A DNA stretch of 64,000 nt from Ignelater luminosus (taxonomy: Eukaryota; Arthropoda; Insecta; Coleoptera; Elateridae): assembly GCA_011009095.1 (NCBI GenBank), contig VTPC01000911.1:153675-217674 (forward strand). Reading direction: 5' to 3'. Of this stretch, positions 1 through 10,260 are shown in pieces. The notes under the pieces were generated by a model. It saw only the letters and a list, made by a program, of their open reading frames with translations. It ran no database searches and was not told the DNA's origin. Position numbers and translations under genes: made by a program. Every line of letters starts with the position of its first letter. The first letter of the stretch is position 1.

Positions 1-107
1 TAAGGTATCGTAGCTCCGCAGGGAAGTGTTTTTGGAAAACATTTTTTTCTAGTTTTTTTTCCTTATTTTTCGTTAGCGAATATATACATATACATAAGTA
101 TATTGGT

Positions 108-2310
108 TTACAACGTTCTCCGACGTTTTCCGGTTTCCAATCTCCACTTTTCCCGTTCGTTCCATATATTTTCTTCTAGATTTGATTCTTTGATTTCTTG
201 ATCTATTCCTTCTTTCCAACTGGTTCTCGGTCTACCTCGTTTTTTCTTGCCCTCCGTTTGCCACTTTAATATTTGTTTTGGAAGTCGCTGTTCATCCATT
301 CTTTGAATATGTCCAAAGTTGTTTTGTTAAAATGTCGTCTGTAATAATAGTAGGTTTAGTTCGTTGGTAATTCTTTCTCTTCTGGATCGCCTTGCTGATC
401 TTCTCCAGAAGTCCATTTCTGTTGCTTTCAACGTTGCTAATGCTCTTTCTTTCAGAGGCCATACTTCACAGCTGCACAAGGTGATAGTTTTAACTACGGC
501 ACCATAAATCCTCTTTTTGGTGTTTTTACTAATAGCCTGATCCCATAGAACGCTGTTTAGCAACGTAATGGCCTGTCTTCCTGCTATATTTCTTTTATTG
601 CCTTGTCCATTTTCCCATCATGCGGGATATTTGCGCGTAAATATTTGTAGTCGTAGCAATGTTTTATTGTGGTTTCCTCATCTAATATTAGTTCTCTTTG
701 TTGCCTTCCAATACAAATGTGCTTGGTTTTTTTCGTATTGACTTCTATATTAAAATATTTTATATATACTTTAATTTATAGTAATTACTGAAGAAGACAA
801 CAACGAAATGTTTAATTAAATAAAAAATAATACAAAGGAAAACTTCATTCTTACTTTCAACCAAAGAGCAAACGAATTAATTGACTTCTAAACCCCAATT
901 CTTGTGCTCTTCAATTAGCTTCCTCTTCATGTAGTTCAGGTAGTCGTTATCTTGCGCCATTACCACTTGGTTATCTGCGAAGCGGAGGGTGTATAAAATG
1001 GCGTCGGCTATTGGTATCCCCATTGTTCTGCACTTTTGTTTCTATCTCTTTAGACCGCTTTCGAGGTAGATCTTAAAAAGGGTCGGGGATATACAGCATT
1101 CTTGCTTGAGACCTTTTGACGTAATAAATCCTGGTGGTATTTGTGTTCTTGTTTTAATTCTATGCTAATATTTGTACTTTTCATTGATTGCCACAATCAT
1201 ACGCTTTTCTTAAATCAACCAGCAATAAATGAATTTCCTGGTTTCGTGTCATTTTTTTTTCTATCACTTGAGTTAAAGAAATGATGTGGTTCACGGTAGA
1301 TTGTCCCGTGCAAAAGCCTGCTTGTTCTTCTGCCTCATAATCTTGATACTCTTTTTCCATTCTGTTCTTTAAAATTTTCTCATAGATTCTACTTAAGGAT
1401 TCGGTAACTGCTATTCCTCGGTAGTTATCACACTTGGTTTTGTATATAGTACTTAGGTGTGACACTTTCCATTCCTTAGGGATTTCAATTGTGTTTATAA
1501 ATTTTGGAATAGTTGTCTCATACGTTCGTATAGCTTATCTGTTCCATATGTGAACAATTCTTTCGAGATGTCTCCAGGACCTGGCGATTTGTTATTCTTT
1601 AATGTTTTGCACACTGTCTTTATTTCTTCAACTGTTAATCGTATTGGTGAACCCTACTACTTTAATTTTTTTGTTCGTTTTGGTTTTTGTTTTTTCTTCT
1701 GTCCTCTACCAAAAGTTTTTCGAAGTATTCTTCCCAATCTTGAGGTTATACTTTTGTTATTATGTCTTTGTTCTTCTCCCTTCTTATATTTTTTATCACC
1801 TTCCTGCTTTCCGTACTTCGGGTTCCTCCTGTATAAGTATTTATTCACTGACAGTTCCTTTCCCAAGAGTCGTTCTTTTTCTGATATTTTCCTTCTTACA
1901 GCTGCTTGCATTTCTTTATATTTCATCTTCTCTTCTAATTTTTTGGTATTGCGATATTTTTGGTGTAAACGTTTTTGTGTTCTATGTCTTTGGCTTTTTC
2001 GGTATCCCACCAGTAAGGTTTATTTGTTTTATTTCTTGTATAGTATCCCAATGCTTCAAATGCAGCTTCGTGTAGGCAGTTTTTCAAATGTTGGTATAAT
2101 TGTTCGGTATTGCTAGAGTACTGAGTTTCTAATTTCTCATCTAGTCTATTTTTAAATAGTTTTCGCGTACTTTCTTCTTGCAGGCTTTGGATGTTGTATC
2201 TTCGTTCTTCTAATTCTAAAAATAGTGGTCACTACCACATGTTGCGCTTCTTTGAACCCTTAACATCTTGTACTCTCGGTCGTGTTTTTTGTTTGATTAT
2301 CGTGAATTAA
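108..2310 (-). pseudogene. 5'-truncated non-LTR retrotransposon (LINE) polyprotein, decayed
   Basis: Read on the minus strand, broken frames give a LINE ORF2-like protein in order. The last part of an endonuclease domain with a GSDHY motif lies at 2219-2236. A charged linker follows at about 2010-1657. The reverse transcriptase includes DNYRGIAVTESLSRIYEKIL near 1440-1380 and VDLRKAYD near 1215-1190. The active-site box reads FADN at 970-981. A C-terminal region then holds LLNSVLWDQ, ATEMDFWRRSARRSR and GRPRTSWKEGI, running to 108. Many frameshifts and stops separate these pieces, and the usual FADD/YADD box has lost its second Asp, so it cannot be active. The start of the endonuclease is missing, as expected of 5'-truncated target-primed insertions. 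A 132-bp insertion splits it at 748-879. Clade is not certain; the domain order fits RTE- or Jockey-type elements. Confidence 0.85.
737..890. mobile_element. 132-bp insertion in the LINE, flanked by an 11-bp target duplication
   Basis: The 11-mer ATTGACTTCTA occurs at 737-747 and again at 880-890. Removing 748-879 plus one copy rejoins the LINE reading frame cleanly: the residues GLEVN on one side continue into TKKTKHICIG on the other. The insert is AT-rich and carries no coding sequence. The 11-bp duplication points to a target-primed (LINE-mediated) insertion rather than a TA-targeting DNA transposon. The family is not recognised. Confidence 0.65.
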
Positions 2311-2349
2311 TTATAGATCTTAAACTTCTTGTTTCTTGGATCCACGTGT

Positions 2350-2630
2350 AGCTGTGTCTGTAGTTCTGCCTCTAATATATGAATTTAATTTTCTTTGATG
2401 TAAAAGATTGAGAATCTTCCACCCTGTAAAATGGTATATCACACATGGAGTAGTGCCATTTAAACTTTTGAGGTAGGAGTTGTTGAGGGAAGGGTAAAAG
2501 TTTCCCAACTTATTAGAATAGGTTATTAAATGTCCTCCTCCAAAACAAAATCGACGTGTTTCAGCGATTTTTGATAATTTTACTAATTAAAGAGTTATTC
2601 AAGGTGAGAAGTTTCAAAATGATCACCCGG
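2350..2630. mobile_element. half copy of the CAGRGTGATCA foldback MITE
   Basis: This stretch matches the right arm of the complete element at 26989-27556 almost throughout. Shared blocks include TTTGATGTAAAAGATTGAGA, the segment around TTTCCCAACTTA, AACAAAATCGACG and GATTTTTGATAATTTTACTA. It ends in GATCACCCGGC where the full copy has GATCACCCTG. The left arm is missing, replaced by the end of the LINE just upstream. Confidence 0.7.
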
Positions 2631-2639
2631 CATATCTTG

Positions 2640-5580
2640 CATCATAATGTTGGTTAATTTGTATCGAAGTACCATTTTGCACATTTTGATTAATTCATCT
2701 GATGTACGTGTACCAAATCAATATACAGTTTTATTCAAATCAATATTGAATTGAGAAAATTCAGGGTTTTTTAAGAAAGTAAAGGACATAATTGCTTAGG
2801 TATCCGAGAATATTTGAACAGTTCTGTGTTATCAATAACGTAATAGTAATAATTTTGATGTTGCCCTCTCATAATAAAGAGAACCGGCCACTACTGATCT
2901 CAATTCTATACTTTGAACGAAGGTGAAGATTCCATTAAACAATCATCAATTTTAATAGAACCATTTTGGATATTGGAATACTTTAGTGTTTTAAAATTGT
3001 TTCGCGTCTTTTAAATAACCAAAAAATACAAGAAAAAAACTCATAAAAGTTTGTTAACCATAAAATGTTATTTGATCTGTCCAAATATCACGGTCATTAC
3101 TCGTTCAAATACTACACGCTTTACACACATGAGAAGATTTTTAAACCATAGTCCGTCGCGTCGGCATTTAAAATAATCTGGAGACCTTTTTCTAAGGCGT
3201 TGTCTTTCATTGTCAGTAGAGAGCTTCCTTATAAATGTTGCAACACCCACCCGTCAAACGTTATTGCTTCATGCGATTGATTAGTTCTGTTGAAATTTTG
3301 AAACCAGAAGCGTTTGTTTGAAAGGGAAACGTTCGCCATTACATATTAGTAGGTGTAAACAATAGTTGCAGACGAGTTAATGATCCGTTGTGTTTTGTTG
3401 GTGGGTTTGTTCGTAAATTAGAATCGGAATCTATTTATCGATTTGTTGTAATCGACCATTTTTTCTTGCGTCATCATACCATTAGGGTTAAAGGATTTTA
3501 AAATACGGAATAAATCTGTTGACGACTTGACGTCATCATATTTTCCGTCGGATAAACATTATAAACTAATTTAATGTTTTGCGTGAATTGTAATTTTTTA
3601 TATAATCACGAATGTAAAAAATTGCTGGTCATTAACATTTCAAATAAATTCAAGAGATTTCCTTAAAAAAAAACTTGCTGTAACCGCAATAATAAATAAT
3701 GCATAGAAGAGTTAATCCTGTAATTGTTAACTAATAGTTATTGCATTTCAGTGAGTTAATTTTTAATGCATAAACTATCGAATTAAATTAATTGCTTAAT
3801 GATAAATGTGCCATGTACCTCGTATATTGTGCAAAAATATCTAATGTGAAAGTGAATAGTGGTCTATACTCGGTTGTCGCTTTCAATTAGCCCGAACGTC
3901 GTGGCAAATGAAAAATTGGCGGGATTTAATTTTAATTAATGCTTTTTGTATCAAGTTTTAACGGGTAAGGCGTTCATTGTGTAATTTACCGTTAAAAATA
4001 AATACCATTTTGCAAATAAAAGACTGAATAACGAGGTTTTATTAATGTTTGAGGAATTTATTTGGGATATTTAGATTTGCAATTTTCGAAATGAATTAAT
4101 CATTGAAAGACTCTTAACTAATTTGTTGGTTTAACTCTTGTAACAATTTGTATTAGATAAAGAAACAATTATTTGAGATAAGTAATTCGTATGTCAAGCA
4201 GAAAAGTTTTTTTTTTGGTGTGCAATAACCTTTTCATGTTTCAATATACTGGTTTACAGCTACAGATGAGATTTCCAAAGAGATCTCAATGTTCATTTCG
4301 GAGAGAAAGGCCAAACATTTGAACGCTTGGGCTGAATATTTTAATTGCTATAATTATGTAGATCGACAGTTGTATTTTATATTTACATGCATGAAGTTGT
4401 ACAAAATATAGATGTTGAGAAACAACTTCCAAAGCTCCAAGTAGACAGCAAAATTGCAAATCGAATATAGTTTGGTAATAATAACTTTTAACTATACTTG
4501 GGCAGAAGTGTGTTACTTATTAGTAAAAAATTCCAACTTTTTGATTTATAACTGTCACCAAGACCCTTGGCACTGTAGCAACCGAGTTGTTTTTGTTTCT
4601 GCTTTTTTTTCCCGACCGATGTACAGTTTTGGCTGTCTATTTCTTCTCACTAAAACCGTTATCCGACCCAAATCTTCTACGCCATATGCAAAGAAACAAC
4701 CCTCATAGCATTCTAGATCCACCGCCATGCTTGATGGTAAACACCAGGTATTGTGGCATCATTTTGACTTTGAACGAATTTTCTTAAAATCTGACATGAC
4801 TATGGAGTCTCTTTTAAGTTTTTACTTGTGAATTCTTATCTTCTTGAAAAGTCCTTATTTTGGGCTTAGTTTTGTCGTAGTCTTTTATAGACTGCTGTTT
4901 TTCTAAAATAGATTCAAAAAAACTTTTTGACGCTAATATGACGATATTTTTAATCATCTGTATGATTGCCTTATATCTTGAATCTTGTAGTCAACTGTTC
5001 TTTTCGCTACAAGAATAATTGCGTTAGGGCAAGCACAAAGATAAATGTTGAGGAATTTCACGTCATGCGAATATTGGCGTAGTATCGCGAAATATCTGCA
5101 ATTAATATTGGCAATGGAGAGTGGTGCACGTTCGGCCTCGGAGCACAATCAGCCATCGCCTATGAAAATTTAAATTTCAAAGTTTTCGTGCCCATTTCAG
5201 TGTAAAAAGTTGATAGTAGCACTTCCGCATCTTGCCGTTATCTTTGAATGTATTGGGTTTCGTTTCTATGAATTTTGTGATTTAATAAGTTTTTTGTCAA
5301 AAAATGATAAGTTCCTTGAATATATTTAATTGCAGTTGCATATTAGTTACTTGTGGTCCTTATATCTTTCTCAAATTTAGAATAAAGTAACCTAGATATG
5401 TGTAGTTTTTGTATTCATATTGACATAACCTACATTTTAGGCCATTTTTCTGTGAAAAATATTTGAAGCTTGAAAAGTTGGTCAGGGCACTTACAGCCAC
5501 AGCTGGTGGGGTACATTCGGCAGGCGGCTGATGGTATCCCGTATACTGGTTAATAGTTGTATAGTATAAAGCCGATAGAC
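2640..5580. other. AT-rich stretch, no feature recognised
   Basis: Short open frames occur on both strands, for example 3068-3250 minus and 4454-4708 plus. None shows a recognisable domain, start context or splice-site pair. Long poly-A/T runs and scattered stops look like neutral intergenic or intronic DNA. Confidence 0.5.
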
Positions 5581-5589
5581 AACATGATT

Positions 5590-6010
5590 TATTTATTTTA
5601 TTTACAATCAGTTAGTAATAAGTCGGGAAATAGGTTATTATTAACTTTTTTGGACGATCGGGCGTTTTTGCTAACTTACGAGCCATGCATTGCGGGCGGT
5701 AAGTTAATTTTACCGCCCGCGGGTGGCAAGTAATAAAAAAATATATTTCATGATCAATCTTAACGACAGTATTAATAAAAACAACCGCTGTGGTTTTTTT
5801 TTAATTTAAAAAAATTGATCCATTTGCTTAAATTTTGCAATTTAACTTAGAAACTCGATTGTGTAAAAACGTTGTAAGCATCTCGGGCGTTAGTGCAACC
5901 GGTTTGGGGTAATACTATCCTCAAATCGGTAAAACGTATTTATCGCCCTCGTTGCTTAAACAACTATTACTTCCTGACCGGTCGGGAAGTGAATTTGTTA
6001 CTTCCCAACT
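5590..6010. repeat. hairpin-rich block with G+C-rich inverted repeats
   Basis: An 11-bp perfect stem (GCGGGCGGTAA at 5692-5702, complement at 5710-5720, 7-nt loop) lies in AT-rich surroundings. A near-perfect 18-bp palindrome centred on GACCGGTC sits at about 5971-5988. A 7-bp stem GGGAAGT/ACTTCCC is at 5984-5990 and 6000-6006. Variants of CGGTAAGT, GGCAAGTAATAA and GGGAAGTGAAT recur in both orientations, as in the subterminal regions of some DNA transposons. It lies just upstream of the pogo-like transposase and may belong to the same element; that link is inference. Confidence 0.45.
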
Positions 6011-6185
6011 GAGAACTTGATTTTTTATGATTTATTTATTTGTTAATTGTTGTTTAAAACTAAACGATTGTGAATTATGTGGAATATATACCACAGGGGA
6101 AGATTTCATTCTAGCCTCCCGCTTCCCGCCTCCCGCCTCTATCATATAGCCCTTGGTTGTAATGAAACATTTTCCACCTCGGTGG

Positions 6186-7509
6186 ATGGTTCGCAACTAC
6201 AAAGGTGAAACAAATAGGGCAAACATAAATGAAGATACTATGCATCACGCCTTGCAACAAGTTTTATCTAAAAGCATGTTTCAAAGAGAATCTACTCGAG
6301 TTTATGGCATAAACAGGCAAATCTTGCAATCGTGAATCAAAAAACACTATTAAGAATTACGAAAGTTGAAGAATATTTGCAACATTTTGATGATGATGGA
6401 TATGACAGTGAACAGGAAGAAATAGGTCAGTTGGTGTTAAATATTTATTATTTACATAGATATTAAATGCGTGTTCTTCTTTTAGGTAGTAAATACGCCA
6501 CAAGGAAAGTGTTTTCTTCGTCTCAAGAAGATATCGTGTTAAAATATATAAAGAAATGTTCAAACATGAATTATGGTATGACATACGAGCAGATAAGGGT
6601 CTGGCTTATGAGTTATGACTATGCAAAAATTATACCAGATTGCAAGTATCCAGAACGTTGGGATTTACAGAAGAAGGCAGGTGTTGACTGGCTACATGGT
6701 TTTATGAAGAGAAATTCCACCTTATCATTAAGAAAACCAGAAAGCGCAAGTCTGGCAAGAGAACTAGCCAGAGTAGATGAATTTTTTGGCAACTACAAGA
6801 ACGTCTTCGAAAAATACGAATTTATCCCTGATCGACTTAGATGAAACGGGAATAACAACTGTCTTAAGCCCACCAAAGGTCGTGGCTCCGAAGGGAAAAA
6901 AGCAAATTGGGCTTGTTGCTTTGGCTGGAAGAGGAGAACTGGTTATCTTCGTGGGAATAATTAGTGCTTTTCACCCATTTACATTTTTCCAAGGGCGAGA
7001 AACATAGAAGATTATTTAGAAGATGGTCCAGCTTTAAGCACACGAGGTGCAATAACGAAAACAAAATTTTGCTACTCATAGATAACCATGAGTCAGACAC
7101 AACCTTGGCAGCTATACTTTATGGCAAGAGAAAATGGAATTGTTCTCTTTTCTTTCTCGCCGCATACATCCCACAAAATTCAGCCCCTTGATGTTGGAGT
7201 TTTTGGGTGCCTTTAAGGGTAAATGTACAATCTATTGAAACGATTGGATGTCGAGGAATCCTGGCAGAACCATCACAGTAAAACATATACCTAGACTCAC
7301 AAAAAAACAATTTTTAGAGGCATTTTCACCTCGTAACTAGTTCATTTGAAAAACCAGGAATATGGCCACTTAATTTCTTAGCTTTCAACGACGAAGACTT
7401 TGATGCTACTTTGGTTTACCATAAGCAATCAACAGCAAAGCCGGCTGATGCGCAAATAAATCAAGAAAGTTATTATGAGGTGGCGGAAGTAGGAAATTTT
7501 AGAATCTAG
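6186..7509 (+). pseudogene. pogo/Tigger-like (CENP-B/jerky-type) DDE transposase, decayed
   Basis: The broken frames follow the order of a Tigger/jerky-like transposase. The start MVRNYKGETNR with a psq-type helix-turn-helix begins at 6186. A CENP-B-type DNA-binding region follows at 6486-6840 (KKAGVDWLHGFMKRN). The DDE domain comes next: LDETGITTVLSPPKV near 6839, LLLIDNHESD near 7072, and SPHTSHKIQPLDVGVFG near 7157-7205. All three acidic positions are still readable, but frameshifts near 6330, 6840 and 7000-7200 and stops break the protein. At 6426-6485 a 60-bp segment starting GTCAGT and ending CTTCTTTTAG splits EQEEI from GSKYATRK and behaves like a spliceosomal intron: removing it keeps the frame. 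It is probably a dead transposon copy; a decayed domesticated gene is the alternative. Confidence 0.8.
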
Positions 7510-7533
7510 CCGTCCACTTCAAAAGAGGTTGTA

Positions 7534-8592
7534 ATACACTAATAGAAAACATTAAAGGAACAAAAAAATTTTCCAAATTTTTTAGTGATTTTAGAAATGC
7601 TGTATCTCAGTGAAAAATGCTCGTATCAAGATTTTAAAAAAGTATTTTGAAGCTTCAAGATTCTAGTTTTCAGATCTTTTAGTCAAAAATTTTTAGGAGC
7701 TAATTTGCAAATTTTTTGTTTTTTTTTTGTTTCCACGGACTCGGAAAAAATCATTTCAGCTAAACCATTGCATGAACCGGATAGCCTGTTTATTCAGCTT
7801 CAGTTTCTTTTTTTTAAAACCTCGATACGACTATGTTTCACCGACATATCAGACTTTTAATGGAAAAGGGTCCTTTTGTCTTTAATCATCGATATTTCAG
7901 CAACCAATGATCGTACAGAAAATTAAAGGGCAGTTTTGGAAACTGGAATAAATTTCCTACAAGATACTGCCGCGATCTTCAGGAAAAAAATATTTTTCCA
8001 TTTTTGACATGAATTTGAGAAAACAAGAAAAAAAAGGGTAATTTATGGTTTTTTTAGAAAATCAACGGCTGAATTACAAATATTCATGAAATGACTAATG
8101 TTAAGCGTGACTTTTATAGCTCAATATACCCACCAAAAACCCTGTGAAGTTGCAATTCGATCTAGCGAACCGTTTATTTGTTTCAAACAACCAAACTTTT
8201 GAAAAAAATTAGAGGAACGCGTTTATTGCTCCTAAACACTTCATAATTATGAGTAAAATGGAAAAAAAAATGTTTTGAGCTTTTTTCACATTTTCACCAC
8301 AAACAACGTTTAAATTTAGAAAAAAAAAATTTTTGAATTTTTTTTGGAAAAGCTTCCGGACATTTGAAAAACTTTTGAAAATTGATCTTTTTCCTGGAGA
8401 TCGCGGCAGTATCTTGTAGGAATTTTATTCGAGTTTCCAAAACTGCCTTTTAATTTTCTCTACCATCATTGGTTGCTGAGATATCGATGATTAAAAACAA
8501 AAGGATCCTTTTTCATTAAAACTCTGCATTTCTAAAATCACTAAAAAATTTGAGAAATTTTTTTGTTCCTTTAATTTTTTCCATTAGTGTAT
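7534..8592. mobile_element. foldback DNA element with long inverted arms
   Basis: Both ends carry ATACACTAAT in inverted orientation, each followed outward by TA, which suggests a TA target duplication at 7532-7533 and 8593-8594. Inside, the arms are long and similar: AAATTTTTTAGTGATTTTAG, the ATCATCGATAT block, CAGTTTTGGAAACT and ACAAGATACTGCCGCGATCT pair with the opposite strand at 8390-8560. The left arm has about 250 bp (roughly 7605-7850) that the right arm lacks. No transposase frame is visible. It sits 25 bp after the pogo-like pseudogene. Superfamily is not certain; the TA fits Tc1/mariner/pogo. Confidence 0.75.
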
Positions 8593-8599
8593 TACCAGT

Positions 8600-9890
8600 T
8601 AAGCACGGATGGGCAAATACTACTAAACACAGAATAATGAGAAAGTAGAAGACCTCCAAGTGGCAGTTACCGTACTGTTTTATCATCTTGGACTCTTGGT
8701 CAATCTCAAAAATAGTTTCTGTTCGAGGATATTGTCTTGGTCAAATCATCTGATTTACACGTATACCAATCTACCCCAACCATTTCCCACCACAATATAT
8801 GCAATCCACGGCAATCTATAACCAGCAGTTGATCCTAAGAATTTTTTTAAAGTATTAAATTGCACGTTTGGTCCGTAAAAGCTATCACAACGATTCTAAA
8901 ACCGCACTATCGAGTTATACGACTAAATGCTAAGCAAAAGGAGCCTCATATAAATGTTCTGTAGAATGATGAAAAGAAGGACGGCTGATGCGGAGTGTGG
9001 CACTGGATAAAACTATCTCACATATAATAATAACATAACTTTGAAAGGATAATATTTGGAAATTAAAGATTTTTCAATGAAAGCTATTCAAGTATCGTTC
9101 AACTAAATCGTAATGGCACATAAATATAGTTTATATGGTCTATATTGACTAGAATTTGAAATGTTATTTACAATGACACTAAGTACATACTAATCTTTTT
9201 ACGAGGTTTGTCCTAGCTTAGACAATCGTAAACTCTTATTAAAAGTCACTAGATCATGTACGCAAATATTATTACCGATAATTATGTATCTTAAAGAATG
9301 CTGAATTGCTTATTTTTGTTAAGTTAATAAATGTACACAATACAGTATAGAACTCGTTTTAAAAATAATAATAGCGAGTGCAGTTAAAAGTTTTATTTTC
9401 CAATAAAACATTCTTATCGAAATGCATATTTAATTGCCAATAAACTTGTAAACAGTTCGATATGAAATAAAAAATATTAATAAATATTTATTGTTTTTAC
9501 TTATATGTTCTCTTAATCGCTTTGCTTTTTTTATTATTTTTAAATTTGTTCCGAGCAATGTAGGCGTAATTTTTGCATTGGTAGAGATCTTATTTATTTT
9601 TTTAATTTCATTTATGATTATGTTGTATTGCAATCTAAAATCTCATGAATGGAAAAAAAGGTCACTGAATTAATTAATACGTTGGGAAAATTTTCTTGAT
9701 ATAAATTTTTGAATATTGAAATACTCATCTCCTCAGTTTGTGATACAAAAATAGCTATTGACAATAGAAATGCTCAAGTTTTATAATTGTTTTATTTTCA
9801 TAAAACTCTGTTGTTCGCTTTGGTTTCCCAAGTTTCTTATTTCATACGTTTCCATTTCATCATGCATGGTTGTACATGTAATGTAATATA
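8600..9890. other. AT-rich stretch, no feature recognised
   Basis: No domain, repeat or splice-supported exon is seen. Overlapping short frames on both strands near 9430-9670 look like chance frames in AT-rich DNA. Confidence 0.5.
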
Positions 9891-10260
9891 AACAAACCAG
9901 GCATTACCCTGCAAAGAGAATGAAGGTCGTGTAAGCAACAGCAGCAGCACCAGCCAGCGTGTTAGTTATACGGGCATAGATAATAATCTGGTTGACGCAT
10001 GCCGGCACTTCATATAACAGGGAACCTGTAATACGTAGTGATACACTCACTCACATAGTTACATTACGGTAGGATTCTCTTTTACGGGTGCGGTCGCACC
10101 GGACCGTATAGACACGGGCCACCCGGTCACGATTCGCACGAGCCCGATAGATACTTGATATCGTCTTATAAATAAAAGGGCTAAAGCCTAGCAAACACTT
10201 AACCCACTTCCTTCTTTACGCTTCATTGCTTAATTTTATTTCGTTACAACACCTCGCAAA
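9890..10260 (+). promoter_or_regulatory. GC-raised block with TATA-like box; candidate promoter or solo LTR
   Basis: This block is clearly richer in G+C and CpG than its surroundings. It contains the hairpin GGTGCG-GT-CGCACC at 10087-10100 and a TATAAATA at 10167-10174, then about 90 bp of mixed sequence. A segment from TGTTAGTTAT (about 9960) to TTACAACA (about 10253) has TG...CA-style ends like an LTR, but no flanking duplication or primer-binding site was found. Either reading is inference. Confidence 0.25.

Noticed and set aside
1550..2116. 188- and 157-residue frames on the plus strand
   Set aside because: They are the complement of the LINE coding sequence on the minus strand; the minus strand carries the recognisable motifs.
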